DNA of 45,074 nt from Levilactobacillus koreensis JCM 16448 (GCF_001435525.1 NZ_AZDP01000118.1:84090-129163), one strand, 5' to 3'; positions 10,148 through 19,666 are shown, counted from the stretch's first letter. Numbers and translations are program-made. The notes: generated from the sequence alone by a model not told the origin.

Positions 10148-12640
10148 TTAGTTCGTGGCAACCGCCGTTTTCTTGGTGGCTGACTTGACGCTGACCGTGA
10201 TCTTACCTTGAGTGGCTCCAATCGTGACTTGGTCGTTGGTCTTGACCTCGCCGTTTAAGAGTTCCTCACTCAGCTTATCTTCAACCTGCGTTTGCAGTGC
10301 CCGCCGGATTGGCCGTGCCCCATATTCTGGGTCAAAGCCCGCCTTGGCTACGGCATCGATTGCTGCAGGTGTAATCTTCAGCTTGATGTCTTGTTCTGCC
10401 ACGCGATCGACGATCTGCTTGGCCATTAACTTCACAATTTCGTGGAGTTCTGGCTTCTTCAAGGAGTGGAAGATGACCGTTTCATCAATCCGGTTCAAGA
10501 ATTCTGGCCGGAATGATTGCTTCAACGTTTCCCGGATGGTTTGGGCCATTGCCCGGTAATCGTTGGCCATATCTTCGGCACCGAAACCAACGGTCTTTTC
10601 ATCCCGTAACTTCGTTGCCCCCAAGTTGGACGTCATGATCAGAATTGTATTTCTGAAATCGACCTTCCGTCCCTTGGAATCGGTCAAGTAACCGTCATCT
10701 AAGACTTGCAGTAAAATGTTGAAGACATCTGGATGGGCCTTTTCTACTTCATCAAAGAGGACAACAGAGTATGGCTTTTGACGAACCTTTTCCGTCAACT
10801 GGCCACCCTCGTCGTAGCCCACGTAACCTGGTGCGGACCCAATCAAACGACTGGTCGAGTACTTCTCCATGTATTCGCTCATGTCGACTCGAATCATGTT
10901 GTCTTCGGAACCGAACATCGCTTCGGCCAGTGCCTTGGCTAATTCAGTCTTCCCAACACCGGTTGGCCCAAGGAACATGAAGGACCCAATTGGCCGGTTC
11001 GGATCTTTCAACCCGGAACGTGCCCGCCGAATCGCACGAGAAACGGCTGAAACGGCTTCTTCTTGGCCAACGACTCGCTGATGCAAGATCTTTTCCAAAT
11101 TGACCAGCCGATCCGCATCCGTTTGCTTCAACTGGGTAACGGGAACACCCGTCCACTCGGCAACAACGTCCGCGACATCTTCACCGGTCACATTTAAGCT
11201 ATAGTGATGCTCTGGCTCTTCGGCAGCAGCCGCAGCAGCCTTGGCCTTCCGTGCCTCAATCTTCTCACGCAACTGCATTTCTTTCGTCCGCAGTTCCGCA
11301 GCCTTTTCGAAGTCTTGGTCTTCAATGGCCGCTTCTTTGTCAGCAGACAGCTGATTCAACTCTTGAACCTGCTTGCTAGCTGGCGTTGGCTTGTCCATTT
11401 GGTCGATACGGACCTTGGCAGAGGCTTCATCCATCAGGTCGATCGCCTTATCTGGCAAGAAACGGTCGCTGATGTAACGGGTAGACAGCTTCACGGCCTG
11501 GTCCAGCGCTTCATCGGTAATGTTAACGTGATGGTGGTCCTCATAACGTGGCCGCAAGCCCTTCAAAATTTCTAAGGCTTCGGCTGGCGTTGGTTCATCG
11601 ACTTGGACCGTCGCAAACCGCCGCTCCAGCGCAGCATCGGATTCAATGTACTTTTGGTACTCATCCAACGTGGTGGCCCCGATGGTTTGGAGCTCCCCTC
11701 GCGCTAAGGCTGGTTTCAAGATGTTCGAGGCATCAATGGCCCCTTCAGCACCCCCGGCACCGATCAGCGTGTGTAATTCATCAATGAAGAGAATGACTTG
11801 GCCATCGTTGTAAATTTCTTCGATAACCTTCTTCAAACGGTCTTCAAATTCACCACGATACTTGGTTCCGGCGACTAATGATCCCATATCGAGCATCATT
11901 AACCGTTTCTGTTGCATATCTTCTGGGACATCACCGGCAACGATGCGTTGGGCCAAACCCTCAGCAATCGCCGTCTTCCCCACACCAGGTTCCCCAATTA
12001 AAACGGGGTTGTTCTTGGTCCGCCGACTCAGAATCTGGATCACGCGCTTAACTTCCTTGTTCCGGCCAACCGTCGGGTCCATACGACCCTCTTTAGCGGA
12101 CTCCGTTAAGTCCCGAGCCAGAGAGTCCAACGTTGGGGTCCCGCCTTGAGGCGCACCCCGCCGCGCACGAGCATCGTTACGACGCTTAGGCGTGTCGGAA
12201 ATCCCTAACTTACGGAGCACCACTTTACGAGCATCCACAAGTTCAACGTTTAAATTCTTCAGGATCCGAGAAGACAAGATGGTCTCGTCACTCAATAATG
12301 CCAGTAACAAGTGTTCCGTGCCGATCTTAGTTGCCCCCAGCCGCTTGGCTTCATCGCCAGCTAAGGCTAACATCGCCTTGGCCTTTGGGGAGTATGGCAG
12401 GTAACTATCCTTGTCGACGTTAGCTAAGGTCCCGTATCCCGTGAAACGTTCGATTTCCTCGCGAACGTCATCGTCGGTCACAGAGAACTGCTGTAAAACC
12501 TTGTTGGCAATACCATTTTTTTCAATGGTGAGGGCGAGCAACAAGTGTTCCGTACCCACCGCTTGGTGCTTAAAATATTTTGCTTGTTCCTGTGCCAAAA
12601 CTAAAACACTTTTAGCACTCGGTGTAAATAGGTTATCCAT
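10148..12640 (-). CDS. clpC: ATP-dependent Clp protease ATPase subunit ClpC
   Basis: This is an 830-residue Hsp100 unfoldase that feeds proteins into ClpP. Two Clp-N repeats fill residues 1-145. The first AAA+ domain has Walker A GEPGVGKT at 216-223, then FIDELHTL as Walker B. A UVR-type coiled segment ([20 protein letters not shown]) lies between the two ATPase domains, which separates ClpC from ClpB and ClpE. The second AAA+ domain carries GPTGVGKTE and [11 protein letters not shown]. It is the second gene of the ctsR operon, 17 bases after ctsR, and ends at a strong terminator. There is no mcsA or mcsB between them, as is usual in lactobacilli. Confidence 0.97.
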   Translation of the reverse strand: MDNLFTPSAKSVLVLAQEQAKYFKHQAVGTEHLLLALTIEKNGIANKVLQQFSVTDDDVREEIERFTGYGTLANVDKDSYLPYSPKAKAMLALAGDEAKRLGATKIGTEHLLLALLSDETILSSRILKNLNVELVDARKVVLRKLGISDTPKRRNDARARRGAPQGGTPTLDSLARDLTESAKEGRMDPTVGRNKEVKRVIQILSRRTKNNPVLIGEPGVGKTAIAEGLAQRIVAGDVPEDMQQKRLMMLDMGSLVAGTKYRGEFEDRLKKVIEEIYNDGQVILFIDELHTLIGAGGAEGAIDASNILKPALARGELQTIGATTLDEYQKYIESDAALERRFATVQVDEPTPAEALEILKGLRPRYEDHHHVNITDEALDQAVKLSTRYISDRFLPDKAIDLMDEASAKVRIDQMDKPTPASKQVQELNQLSADKEAAIEDQDFEKAAELRTKEMQLREKIEARKAKAAAAAAEEPEHHYSLNVTGEDVADVVAEWTGVPVTQLKQTDADRLVNLEKILHQRVVGQEEAVSAVSRAIRRARSGLKDPNRPIGSFMFLGPTGVGKTELAKALAEAMFGSEDNMIRVDMSEYMEKYSTSRLIGSAPGYVGYDEGGQLTEKVRQKPYSVVLFDEVEKAHPDVFNILLQVLDDGYLTDSKGRKVDFRNTILIMTSNLGATKLRDEKTVGFGAEDMANDYRAMAQTIRETLKQSFRPEFLNRIDETVIFHSLKKPELHEIVKLMAKQIVDRVAEQDIKLKITPAAIDAVAKAGFDPEYGARPIRRALQTQVEDKLSEELLNGEVKTNDQVTIGATQGKITVSVKSATKKTAVATN

Positions 12641-12657
12641 TGCAACTCCTCACTTTC

Positions 12658-13125
12658 TCAACTTTCGTAACGCAGATGGTTCAAAATAGAAATCAAGACG
12701 CGTGCCCGAATCTGCTGGTCCAGGTCACGGTCGCCAGTATTAATGGCGTCCTTATCGATTGCGGCCAAAATGATATTAACCTCTCGCCGGTTCACAGCGC
12801 CCGCCTCAAACAGGCTACGAACAACCGCTAAACCGTCGTGCCGGGTAATGTGGTCACCCACCGCCGCCACGAGAGAGTCAATAAAGTCTAAGTTGTCGAG
12901 GAGCTTCACTTTTTCAATCCGAATATAACCGCCGCCACCCCGTTTACTTTGGACCACGTAACCGTCCTGGATGGTAAAGCGCGTCTTAATCACGTAATTG
13001 ATCTGTGAAGGCACCACGTTAAACTGGTCGGCAATTTCCGCTCTGCGGATCTCCACCTGCTGGGACTCAGCCAGAATCTGCTTAAGGTAAGACTCAATAA
13101 TATCCGAAATATTTTGATTTTCCAT
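12658..13125 (-). CDS. ctsR: CtsR, repressor of class III stress genes
   Basis: A 155-residue winged-helix repressor. The N-terminal DNA-binding part contains the glycine-rich wing KRGGGGYIRI at about residues 61-70, the heat-sensing tetraglycine of this family. The C-terminal dimerisation half follows. CtsR represses clp genes and is inactivated by heat and other protein stress. The ATG is preceded by AGGGGGG. Its own promoter carries a CtsR box, so the ctsR-clpC operon is autoregulated. Confidence 0.96.
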   Translation of the reverse strand: MENQNISDIIESYLKQILAESQQVEIRRAEIADQFNVVPSQINYVIKTRFTIQDGYVVQSKRGGGGYIRIEKVKLLDNLDFIDSLVAAVGDHITRHDGLAVVRSLFEAGAVNRREVNIILAAIDKDAINTGDRDLDQQIRARVLISILNHLRYES

Positions 13126-13151
13126 TATCGTCCCCCCTTCAGTGCAGTTTT

Positions 13152-13168
13152 CTTGACTAATGTTGACT
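13152..13168 (-). promoter_or_regulatory. CtsR operator
   Basis: On the minus strand AGTCAAC-ATT-AGTCAAG, two direct heptads with a 3-base spacer. This matches the known CtsR box (RGTCAAA-NAN-RGTCAAA) with one change in each heptad. It lies just downstream of the -10 box, over the expected transcription start. Confidence 0.85.
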
Positions 13169-13171
13169 AAT

Positions 13172-13199
13172 ATTATACGAACTTCCCATAAAAATGCAA
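13172..13199 (-). promoter_or_regulatory. ctsR-clpC promoter
   Basis: TATAAT (13172-13177 on the minus strand) with TTGCAT (13194-13199) 16 bases upstream, directly in front of the CtsR box. Confidence 0.7.
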
Positions 13200-13303
13200 C
13201 GGATTAGACCGCGTTTACCTGAGAAGTTCTGGTAATCCATCATACCAAATAATCTTTGACCTTCCAAACAATTAGCGTGAAAGCCGTCTCACTGCGCGTA
13301 AAT

Positions 13304-13345
13304 TCCCGCACTGTAGCTGCCAGGGATTCCGCCTACTATCAACAA
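13304..13345 (+). repeat. Eroded copy B of module 1
   Basis: CCCGCACTG followed by GCTGCCAGGGATTCCGCCT matches the left end of the dispersed repeat. Beyond it only fragments such as CCATC-CTAGCTAGC near 13460 can still be aligned, so the copy is degenerate. The rest of the ctsR-to-tRNA gap (13201-13636) holds nothing else I can name. Confidence 0.55.
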
Positions 13346-13636
13346 TTGGTCCACAAAGAGGCACTAACCATTTAGGCTTTGTCTCACGGCCGCCGGAAAA
13401 TTTTTATTTTCAATCTCTCTTCAAGCCTACTATAGAAGTCATGCGTTCGAATACGCCATCCTAGCTAGCAGCAACTGCTTTCTCACTAATCAGTCCTTGG
13501 CCACAGTCCTATTCTAACCTATTATAATGGCTCGCTTCCATCAAATTGACTTGCTTAGGACTAGTGTTGACCAGTCCCCGTGCCAACCGATTTACTGTGA
13601 ATCCCTACCGTAGAAGTAATTCGCCATTTTTAGTGC

Positions 13637-13673
13637 AAAAAAAGAGAACCAATTCGTAATGAACTGATTCTCT
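13637..13673 (-). terminator. Terminator of the tRNA operon
   Basis: On the minus strand AGAGAATCAGTTC pairs with GAATTGGTTCTCT (13 bp, one wobble) across a 5-base loop and ends in seven T, just after the last tRNA. Confidence 0.9.
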
Positions 13674-13706
13674 AACTTTATTATATGTAGTCTCGGGATA
13701 AAAAAA

Positions 13707-13780
13707 TCGGGAAGACAAGATTTGAACTTGCGACCCCCACGTCCCGAACGTGGTGCTCTACCAAGCTGAGCTACTTCCCG
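13707..13780 (-). tRNA. tRNA-Pro (CGG)
   Basis: 74 bases. The acceptor CGGGAAG pairs with CTTCCCG, and the T loop is TTCAAAT. The anticodon loop TTCGGGA gives CGG. It is nearly identical to the neighbouring tRNA-Pro (TGG) outside the anticodon arm, which points to duplication. CCA is not encoded. Confidence 0.93.
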
Positions 13781-13815
13781 AGATAGCCCGCTGGCGAACT
13801 GCTTACGCCAGTTAA

Positions 13816-13889
13816 TCGGGAAGACAGGATTCGAACCTGCGACCCCCTGGTCCCAAACCAGGTGCTCTACCAAGCTGAGCTACTTCCCG
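13816..13889 (-). tRNA. tRNA-Pro (TGG)
   Basis: 74 bases. Acceptor CGGGAAG/CTTCCCG; the anticodon loop TTTGGGA gives TGG. This is the main proline tRNA of these bacteria. Confidence 0.95.
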
Positions 13890-13925
13890 AAAAAATTGCC
13901 CATAATTACTTATAAGCAACAAAAA

Positions 13926-13999
13926 TGCACCCAGTAGGAGTCGAACCTACAACCTTCTGATTCGTAGTCAGACACTCTATCCAGTTGCGCTATGGGTGC
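13926..13999 (-). tRNA. tRNA-Arg (ACG)
   Basis: 74 bases. Acceptor GCACCCA/TGGGTGC; the anticodon loop CTACGAA gives ACG, whose A is normally modified to inosine so that it reads CGU, CGC and CGA. Confidence 0.95.
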
Positions 14000-14016
14000 A
14001 TAATTATTAAGTTAAA

Positions 14017-14102
14017 TGCCGAGGACCGGGATCGAACCGGTACGGTCATCACTGACCGCAGGATTTTAAGTCCTGTGCGTCTGCCAATTCCGCCACCCCG
14101 GC
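14017..14102 (-). tRNA. tRNA-Leu (TAA)
   Basis: 86 bases with the long variable arm of class II tRNAs. The anticodon loop CTTAAAA gives TAA. Confidence 0.95.
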
Positions 14103-14113
14103 AAAAGGGCAAA

Positions 14114-14185
14114 AGCGGAAGACGGGATTCGAACCCGCGACCCCCACCATGGCAAGGTGATGTTCTACCACTGAACTACTTCCGC
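14114..14185 (-). tRNA. tRNA-Gly (GCC)
   Basis: 72 bases. Acceptor GCGGAAG/CTTCCGC; the anticodon loop TTGCCAT gives GCC. Confidence 0.95.
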
Positions 14186-14213
14186 AAATTGGCTATTTGG
14201 TTTTTTGGAACCA

Positions 14214-14286
14214 TGCCGACTAGAGGATTCGAACCTCCGACCTCCTCATTACTAGTGAGATGCTCTGCCAACTGAGCTAAGTCGGC
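14214..14286 (-). tRNA. tRNA-Thr (AGT)
   Basis: 73 bases. Acceptor GCCGACT/AGTCGGC; the anticodon loop CTAGTAA gives AGT, a wobble-A34 threonine tRNA. Confidence 0.92.
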
Positions 14287-14322
14287 AAAATATTTTAACA
14301 ATATTTTGCAATATTTGGTTAA

Positions 14323-14404
14323 TGCAGGTGAAGGGACTCGAACCCCCACGTCATAAGACACTAGAACCTAAATCTAGCGCGTCTGCCAGTTCCGCCACAC
14401 CTGC
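14323..14404 (-). tRNA. tRNA-Leu (TAG)
   Basis: 82 bases, class II with a long variable arm. The anticodon loop TTTAGGT gives TAG. Confidence 0.95.
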
Positions 14405-14441
14405 AACGTTGGCGAACTAACGCCAGGGACCTAGGTCCCAA

Positions 14442-14514
14442 TGGAGGATACAGGGCTCGAACCTGTGACCCTCTGCTTGTAAGGCAGACGCTCTCCCAAC
14501 TGAGCTAATCCTCC
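14442..14514 (-). tRNA. tRNA-Val (TAC)
   Basis: 73 bases, the first gene of the operon. Acceptor GGAGGAT with a matching 3' arm; the anticodon loop CTTACAA gives TAC. Confidence 0.95.
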
Positions 14515-14562
14515 ATATCATCCGAACTGAGAAACAACTCTCTCAATCGAAACAACTATTAT

Positions 14563-14591
14563 AATTTACCATGCCGACGAAAGCTTGTCAA
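14563..14591 (-). promoter_or_regulatory. Promoter of the tRNA operon
   Basis: TTGACA (14586-14591, minus) and TAAATT (14563-14568) with a 17-base spacer; a TATAAT overlaps slightly further downstream. It lies about 50 bases before tRNA-Val. Confidence 0.65.
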
Positions 14592-15020
14592 CATCTTTTT
14601 CAAATTGTTTTGAATAAATATTCGTGAACTGAATAACTACTCTCGTAACAACAAATAATATTGTATCGTATCCCCAGAAAAAAAGCTAGGCCTTTTTTGA
14701 ATTTTTTTGCAAAAAGTTTTAAAAACTGGCTTAACCCACTTAGAATCCGCTTCATTACCGGCCTTGCTGGCGCAAAAGTTTCCAATTAACCTGTCAACTC
14801 ACCTAGCCTCCCCAGGCTTCCCTCTCTCGGCACAACTATGCATGCCACTTGGATAAGATCTCTTTTATCACTTACCACCAAGGCAATCATCAGAATGGCT
14901 GTTTATCCACTACCAATCTTATTTCTACCTCACGGGCTACCTAAATCGTCCTCACAGCCGATTAACGCTCCCCCTTACAACTATTCCCTCACTTTCGCTT
15001 ACAGACCCGCTCCTCACAAC
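14592..15020. other. Gene-free stretch between tRNA operon and serS
   Basis: AT-rich near 14690-14720 with homopolymer A and T runs. No ORF with a ribosome binding site, no repeat of the dispersed families and no convincing hairpin other than the serS terminator at its right edge. Confidence 0.5.
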
Positions 15021-15061
15021 AAAAAAGCCCCCACCAACGACAGCCGTCATCGGCAGAGACT
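15021..15061 (-). terminator. Terminator of serS
   Basis: On the minus strand AGTCTCTGCC pairs, with wobbles, with GGTGGGGGCT and ends in six T. Confidence 0.7.
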
Positions 15062-15080
15062 TTCTCATATCAATTTTAAC

Positions 15081-16352
15081 TTACTTGGTGATCTTCGTGA
15101 CGCCGCCCATGTAAGGAACCAAGACTTCTGGGATGGTAACGGTGCCGTCTGCGTTTTGGTAGTTTTCCAAGATAGCAGCGACGGTCCGGCCAACAGCCAA
15201 ACCAGAACCATTCAGTGCGTGGACGTATTGGAGCTTACCATTGTCGTCACGGTACTGGATGTGTGCCCGCCGAGCCTGGAAGTCCGTGGTGTTAGAACAG
15301 CTAGAGATTTCACGGTAGGTGTTTTGTTCTGGGAACCAGACTTCCAAATCGTGCGTCATTGCGGCCGTAAAGCTCATATCACTCGTGGTCAGGGTAATCA
15401 CGTGGTAAGCCAGGCCTAACTTCTGTAAGAGGTCCTCAGCGTGCTTAGTCAACGCTTCAAGTTCATCCCATGAGTTTTCTGGCTTACAGAACTTGACCAT
15501 TTCAACCTTGTTAAATTGGTGTAAACGAATCAAGCCACGGGTATCGCGACCGGCACTACCGGCTTCTGACCGGAATGCTGGCGTTAAGGCCGTGAACCAA
15601 ACTGGCAGGTCCTCTTCTGGGATCACTTCGTCACGGTAGTAGTTGACCAATGGCACTTCGGCCGTTGGAATCAACGTCATGTCTTCGTCGCGTAATTGGT
15701 AAACGTCTTGCTTGAACTTAGGGAATTGGCCAGTGCCGTACATGGAGTCGTCGTTGACGATGTAAGGTGGCAGAACTTCCTTGAAACCAGCCTTAGTGTT
15801 TTCATCCAAGAAGAAGTTGTACACGGCTCGTTCCAAACGGGCCCCCAAGCCTAGGTAATAGAGGTAACGGCTACCAGAAACCTTGGCTCCGGCCTCAAAG
15901 TCCAAGATGCCCAGGTCTTCACCCAAGTCATAGTGGGCCTTAGGCGTAAAGTCCATGTTAGGCTTTTCGCCCCACTTACGGATCTCCACGCTACCATCTT
16001 CAGTCAAGCCAACGGGAACGTTGTCGTTAGGAATGTTTGGCAGGTGTGCCGCTGCATCGTGGACTTGTTCCTTTAACGTGTCGAGTTCCGTGTCGATCTT
16101 CTTGATGTCGGCGCTCACCTGACGCATTTCGGTAATCTTATCATCGGCGTCCTTCTTGTCGCGCTTCAACTGTGAAATTTCATCGGACACCGTGTTGCGT
16201 TGGGCCTTCATATTTTCACTCTTCACGATCAGGTCACGCCGTTGCTTGTCTAAGGCTAACAGGCTGTCGATGTCGGCTGGATCGACTCCCCGTGTCGCTA
16301 ACTTTTCCTTAATAAAATCTGGTTCATTACGAATCAACTTCAAATCTAACAT
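15081..16352 (-). CDS. serS: Serine--tRNA ligase
   Basis: A 423-residue class II synthetase that charges tRNA-Ser. It begins [18 protein letters not shown], followed by the long antiparallel coiled coil that grips the long arm of tRNA-Ser (about residues 25-105). The class II motif 2 is represented by [21 protein letters not shown] and motif 3 by the glycine-rich [21 protein letters not shown] start at the ATG at 16352, preceded by AGGGAG. Translating further upstream would run through the T-box RNA and is not real. Expression is controlled by that T-box, so the gene is made when uncharged tRNA-Ser builds up. Confidence 0.98.
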   Translation of the reverse strand: MLDLKLIRNEPDFIKEKLATRGVDPADIDSLLALDKQRRDLIVKSENMKAQRNTVSDEISQLKRDKKDADDKITEMRQVSADIKKIDTELDTLKEQVHDAAAHLPNIPNDNVPVGLTEDGSVEIRKWGEKPNMDFTPKAHYDLGEDLGILDFEAGAKVSGSRYLYYLGLGARLERAVYNFFLDENTKAGFKEVLPPYIVNDDSMYGTGQFPKFKQDVYQLRDEDMTLIPTAEVPLVNYYRDEVIPEEDLPVWFTALTPAFRSEAGSAGRDTRGLIRLHQFNKVEMVKFCKPENSWDELEALTKHAEDLLQKLGLAYHVITLTTSDMSFTAAMTHDLEVWFPEQNTYREISSCSNTTDFQARRAHIQYRDDNGKLQYVHALNGSGLAVGRTVAAILENYQNADGTVTIPEVLVPYMGGVTKITK

Positions 16353-16379
16353 AGTTCTGTTTCTCCCTTCGATTTCACG

Positions 16380-16601
16380 GATGATACAAAAAAAGCCTCC
16401 GTCACATGGGACGAAGACCTTCGCGGTACCACCCAAGTTCGTAACTGATCGCCCAGTTACACCCTTGAACATGATAACGGTTTGCACCGTGCGGCATTAC
16501 CCGCCCACTTCTTTAGTGCTGGAATGTTCGACGTCGCGGTTTGCAGCTTTCCCCGCTTCTCTGGCCGTCTACTGAATAGGCACCTCACGTGTTTACTAAT
16601 T
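16380..16601 (-). promoter_or_regulatory. T-box leader of serS
   Basis: The hallmark T-box sequence GGGTGGTACCGCG (16422-16434, minus) pairs with the tRNA acceptor end. After it comes a terminator: CTTCGTC pairs with GACGGAG and ends in seven T (16388-16394). The upstream half has a stem I with an AGTA motif near its base and possible serine specifier codons, TCC or AGC, near 16530. I cannot decide which is used. Confidence 0.93.
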
Positions 16602-16607
16602 GGTCAT

Positions 16608-16636
16608 ATCATACCGCATTTTCACGGCGTTGACAA
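16608..16636 (-). promoter_or_regulatory. serS promoter
   Basis: TTGTCA (16631-16636, minus), 17 bases, TATGAT (16608-16613). The -35 box lies within ten bases of the end of the upstream kinase gene. Confidence 0.75.
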
Positions 16637-16639
16637 CGA

Positions 16640-17272
16640 CTAAAGTGACGCAATCTTTTCATCGATCAAATGTAAAACTTCGTCCCGGGCAGCTGGATTT
16701 TCAACAAAGTCCAACTTGTCACCATCGATCTGCATCTTAGGTGACTTGTCGTAGGCGTTGTACCAGTTCACGTAGCGTTGATCGAGTTGTTGGTAGTATT
16801 CGTACAGACTTGGATCATGGTCGATCTGTTCGTATGAACGGCCACGTTTCTGGATCCGTTCCAACATCGTTTCAAAGGAGATGTTGATGTGGATCAATAA
16901 GTCTGGGTTCTTCTTGTGCGTAGCATCGGGCAATTCTTGCATCATGTTGGCCAACAGGGAGTCGTAGATATCAACTTCCGTGCTGGTGGCGCGGCCCAAG
17001 TCGGCGTTCAAGTGAAAGAGTAAAGAGTCCTCGAAGATCGACCGGTCCAAGACACTTTCATCGTCAGCGTTAGCGGCCTTGATGCTGTCCAAACGCTTGT
17101 TTAAAAAGTAGATTTGTAATAAGAAGGCATACTTTTGAGGATTTTGGTAGAACAACGGCAAAATTTTATTGTCATCGACTGATTCGTAAAAAGCTGGTTT
17201 GTGTAAATGTTCGGCTAACAAAGTGGTCAGACTCGTTTTGCCGGCGCCAATGGTTCCGGATAATACAAGCAT
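16640..17272 (-). CDS. Deoxynucleoside kinase (deoxyadenosine/deoxyguanosine type)
   Basis: A 210-residue cytosolic kinase that phosphorylates deoxynucleosides in the salvage pathway. The P-loop SGTIGAGKTS is at residues 5-14, with the DRS motif (VLDRSIFEDSLLF) near 70 and the lid region QKRGRSYEQ near 140. Lactobacilli use such kinases for deoxyadenosine, deoxyguanosine and deoxycytidine. The sequence alone does not fix the substrate, so I give no symbol. The ATG follows AAAGGAGAG. It lies upstream of serS, with the serS promoter at its very end. Confidence 0.92.
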   Translation of the reverse strand: MLVLSGTIGAGKTSLTTLLAEHLHKPAFYESVDDNKILPLFYQNPQKYAFLLQIYFLNKRLDSIKAANADDESVLDRSIFEDSLLFHLNADLGRATSTEVDIYDSLLANMMQELPDATHKKNPDLLIHINISFETMLERIQKRGRSYEQIDHDPSLYEYYQQLDQRYVNWYNAYDKSPKMQIDGDKLDFVENPAARDEVLHLIDEKIASL

Positions 17273-17472
17273 GCAATCTCTCCTTTAAATAACGACGTGC
17301 CGGTTATCCCGACACCACAACTGTTTTAATGGTTCCTACTAGTCCATTCAACTCACGACTGGGCCCGAAAAAATTCAACACCACATATTGTACCAACCTC
17401 ACTCACAAAAGACAATATGTTGTCCTAAATTCGGCCTGGCCGGTTTTCGTGATTTGGGTTGTTGACGGACAA

Positions 17473-17515
17473 GAAGCGGCGCCCAGTGGGGATTTCCCCG
17501 ACCAGTCGCCGCTTC
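17473..17515 (-). terminator. Likely terminator of lysP
   Basis: GAAGCGGCG pairs with CGCCGCTTC around a GC-rich inner loop. The U-run on either side is weak, so efficiency is uncertain. The gap 17273-17472 otherwise holds only the dNK upstream region. Confidence 0.55.
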
Positions 17516-17566
17516 AATTTATTTAAATTTTTCGTGTGCCCACACGTTTTATTTCAAAAGACCCGA

Positions 17567-19072
17567 TTAATCGTTTGCAGCCGTCTTAGCTTCCTTTAAC
17601 GTGCCGTCCTTGTGGACTGGTGACACGTCAACTTCACTGAGCGGAATTAACTTCGTGTGCTTCTTGATCTTGTAACCCACGTAAAGGATCAAGACTAATG
17701 GCACACTGATGTAAGTGATCAGCACTTGTTCCCAGTTACCGGAGAAGAAGGATTGTGGATCTTGACCCACGATAACCGCCACACACAAGATCAATGCTAA
17801 GATAGGTCCAATTGGGAACCACTTTGCATGGTAACTCAATTCGGATAACTTGTGACCCTGCTTGATGAATGCCCGACGGAAACGGTAGTGGGATAATGCG
17901 ATCCCGAACCAAGCGATGAATCCAGTCAACCCACTAGCAGCCACTAACCACATGTAGATTTCTGGACCGGCAATACTGCTGACAAAGGTCAAGGCAGCAA
18001 CAATCGTCGTGGCAAACAGGGCTGGGTAAGGAATCCCGTTCTTTCCCGTCCGTTCGAACAGTTGTGGTGCGTAGCCTTCCTTAGACAGGGAGTACAGCAT
18101 CCGCGTAGAAGCGTACATCCCAGAGTTGGCAGCGGAAATAACTGACGTCAAGATAACGGCGTTCATGACACTAGCGGCAGCGGCCAAGCCGGCACGCTGG
18201 AAGACCAACGTGAAGGGACTGATGGCAATGTCACTAGCAGAAGAACCCAACAGATCCTTACTGGTGTAAGGCAATACGGCGGCGATAACAAAAATAGCTA
18301 AAATGTAGAATAAGATAATCCGCCAGAATACGGAATTGATGGCCTTGGGAACACTGTGTGCTGGATCTTCAGATTCACCAGCAGTAATCCCAACCAATTC
18401 AGTTCCTTGGAACGAGAACCCAGCAACCACGAAGACACTCAGGATTGCGGGGAAGCCACCAACGAAGGGGGCCTTCTTGTAAGTAAAGTTTTCCAAGCCA
18501 GTGGCGTGACCACCCATGATACCCACGATGACCATTAACCCAACGGCTAAGAAGACGAAGATCGTCACAACCTTGATCAAAGACATCCAGAATTCGGTTT
18601 CCCCGAAAGCTTGAACGGCTAAAGCGTTGATCAAGAAGACGATTCCTAACGCAACGGCACTCCAGATCCAACCGGGAACGCCGGGTAACCAGAACTTCAT
18701 GACCAAAGCAGCGGTTGAAATATCAACGGCCACGGTGATTGCCCAGTTAAACCAGTAGTTCCAGCCCATGGCAAACCCTAACGCTGGATCAACGTACTTC
18801 GCGGAGTAAGCGGCAAATGACCCGGAGATTGGCATGTTCGTGGCCATTTCACCTAAACTGGTCATCAGGAAGTAAACCATCAGCCCCATGGCAACGTAAG
18901 CAGTCAGCGCACCACCAGGCCCGGCAGTTGAAATTGCCGACCCACTAGCGACGAATAACCCCGTCCCAATACAGCCACCTAACGCGATCATTGAAACGTG
19001 TCGCGTCTTAAGTCCCCGCTTAACCTGATCAGAGGCCTCGCTGGTTGTTGCGTTTGTCATACTCTGTTCCAT
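17567..19072 (-). CDS. lysP: Lysine-specific permease, APC superfamily
   Basis: A 501-residue integral membrane protein with about 12 hydrophobic segments. It resembles E. coli LysP closely as I recall that sequence: RHVSMIALGGCIGTGLFVAS in TM1, then GSFAAY, FSFQGTELVGITAGESEDP in TM6 and NSGMYASTRMLY. The TM1 GxGLF and TM6 ESEDP motifs belong to the amino acid-proton symporter group. Specificity for lysine is supported independently by a lysine riboswitch directly upstream. The ATG follows AGGAGG. It takes up lysine across the cell membrane. Confidence 0.93.
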   Translation of the reverse strand: MEQSMTNATTSEASDQVKRGLKTRHVSMIALGGCIGTGLFVASGSAISTAGPGGALTAYVAMGLMVYFLMTSLGEMATNMPISGSFAAYSAKYVDPALGFAMGWNYWFNWAITVAVDISTAALVMKFWLPGVPGWIWSAVALGIVFLINALAVQAFGETEFWMSLIKVVTIFVFLAVGLMVIVGIMGGHATGLENFTYKKAPFVGGFPAILSVFVVAGFSFQGTELVGITAGESEDPAHSVPKAINSVFWRIILFYILAIFVIAAVLPYTSKDLLGSSASDIAISPFTLVFQRAGLAAAASVMNAVILTSVISAANSGMYASTRMLYSLSKEGYAPQLFERTGKNGIPYPALFATTIVAALTFVSSIAGPEIYMWLVAASGLTGFIAWFGIALSHYRFRRAFIKQGHKLSELSYHAKWFPIGPILALILCVAVIVGQDPQSFFSGNWEQVLITYISVPLVLILYVGYKIKKHTKLIPLSEVDVSPVHKDGTLKEAKTAAND

Positions 19073-19127
19073 AAATGTTTCCTCCTTCTTATTTTAGAAG
19101 GACTTCCTCGAAACGACCCAGTGAACT

Positions 19128-19164
19128 AAAAAATCTCCTTCGCAATAAAAGCCCGCGAAAGAGA
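19128..19164 (-). terminator. Expression-platform terminator of the lysine riboswitch
   Basis: On the minus strand ATCTCTTTCGC pairs with GCGAAGGAGAT (one wobble) and ends in six T. It lies between the aptamer and the lysP ribosome binding site. Confidence 0.9.
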
Positions 19165-19372
19165 TTGGAAAATTCATTATTCCAAGTCAATATCGTTGAA
19201 AGCGCCCCGCAACCCATATTTGGCTGCGACAGTCCCTGATCTGTTGAACCAGGACCCAACCTGTCCGCTATGTCCTCACGTACAAGTTTCGGCGACCGCC
19301 CCTTTAACTTTCCCGCACCGATGTGACCCATCTTGGGAAAGCGACTCTTGTTGGTCGCGCCTCTTCTATTCG
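19165..19372 (-). promoter_or_regulatory. Lysine riboswitch (L box)
   Basis: On the minus strand the aptamer opens with AGAGGCGCGACC and contains GGAAAGTTAAAGGGGCGGTC followed by GCCGAAAC. These are the conserved core segments of the lysine riboswitch. High lysine should favour the terminator and shut off lysP. Confidence 0.92.
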
Positions 19373-19381
19373 ATATAACGT

Positions 19382-19410
19382 AGTATACTCATGTCTTTTT
19401 CAGATTGCAA
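19382..19410 (-). promoter_or_regulatory. lysP promoter
   Basis: TTGCAA (19405-19410, minus), 17 bases, TATACT (19382-19387). Transcription should start right before the riboswitch. Confidence 0.75.
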
Positions 19411-19479
19411 GATTAAATTGCAATTAAAATCAATTATTTTCACTCATGTTTAATTAATCTTACGGATTAGCCAAATTGA

Positions 19480-19666
19480 ACCGCCTGCGGCTGCCAGGGA
19501 TTCCGCCTGCCATGGGGACCGTTTCCAGCCCAGAAACGGGCTTCCAACTCGTCTTGAAGCCCCGCACAGACCGCGGGTCTCCAAGACGTCCCAGTCTGTA
19601 AGGTCGAAAGCCCATCGACCTAACATCCTTGTCACGGCTGGCTCCATCCCTGGCCTCCTTCGGCTC
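19480..19666 (+). repeat. Module 1 copy C (divergent interior)
   Basis: The ends match the family (GCTGCCAGGGATTCCGCC and GGCTGGCTCCATCCCTGGC), but the stems have new sequences that still pair. CCGTTTC pairs with GAAACGG (19519-19539), GTCTTG with CAAGAC (19551-19556 with 19582-19587), and AGGTCG with CGACCT (19601-19606 with 19616-19621). No gene is seen in 19411-19862. Confidence 0.75.

Noticed and set aside
13592-14361. Several ORFs of 60-96 residues across the tRNA cluster
   Set aside because: They are translations of tRNA genes, with the usual repeated spurious peptides such as VAGSNPVFP.
14838-15419. 193-residue plus-strand ORF
   Set aside because: It runs antisense into serS, has no ribosome binding site and covers the serS terminator.
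16353-16487. N-terminal extension of serS
   Set aside because: It would translate the T-box core and terminator; the conserved SerRS N-terminus starts at 16352.
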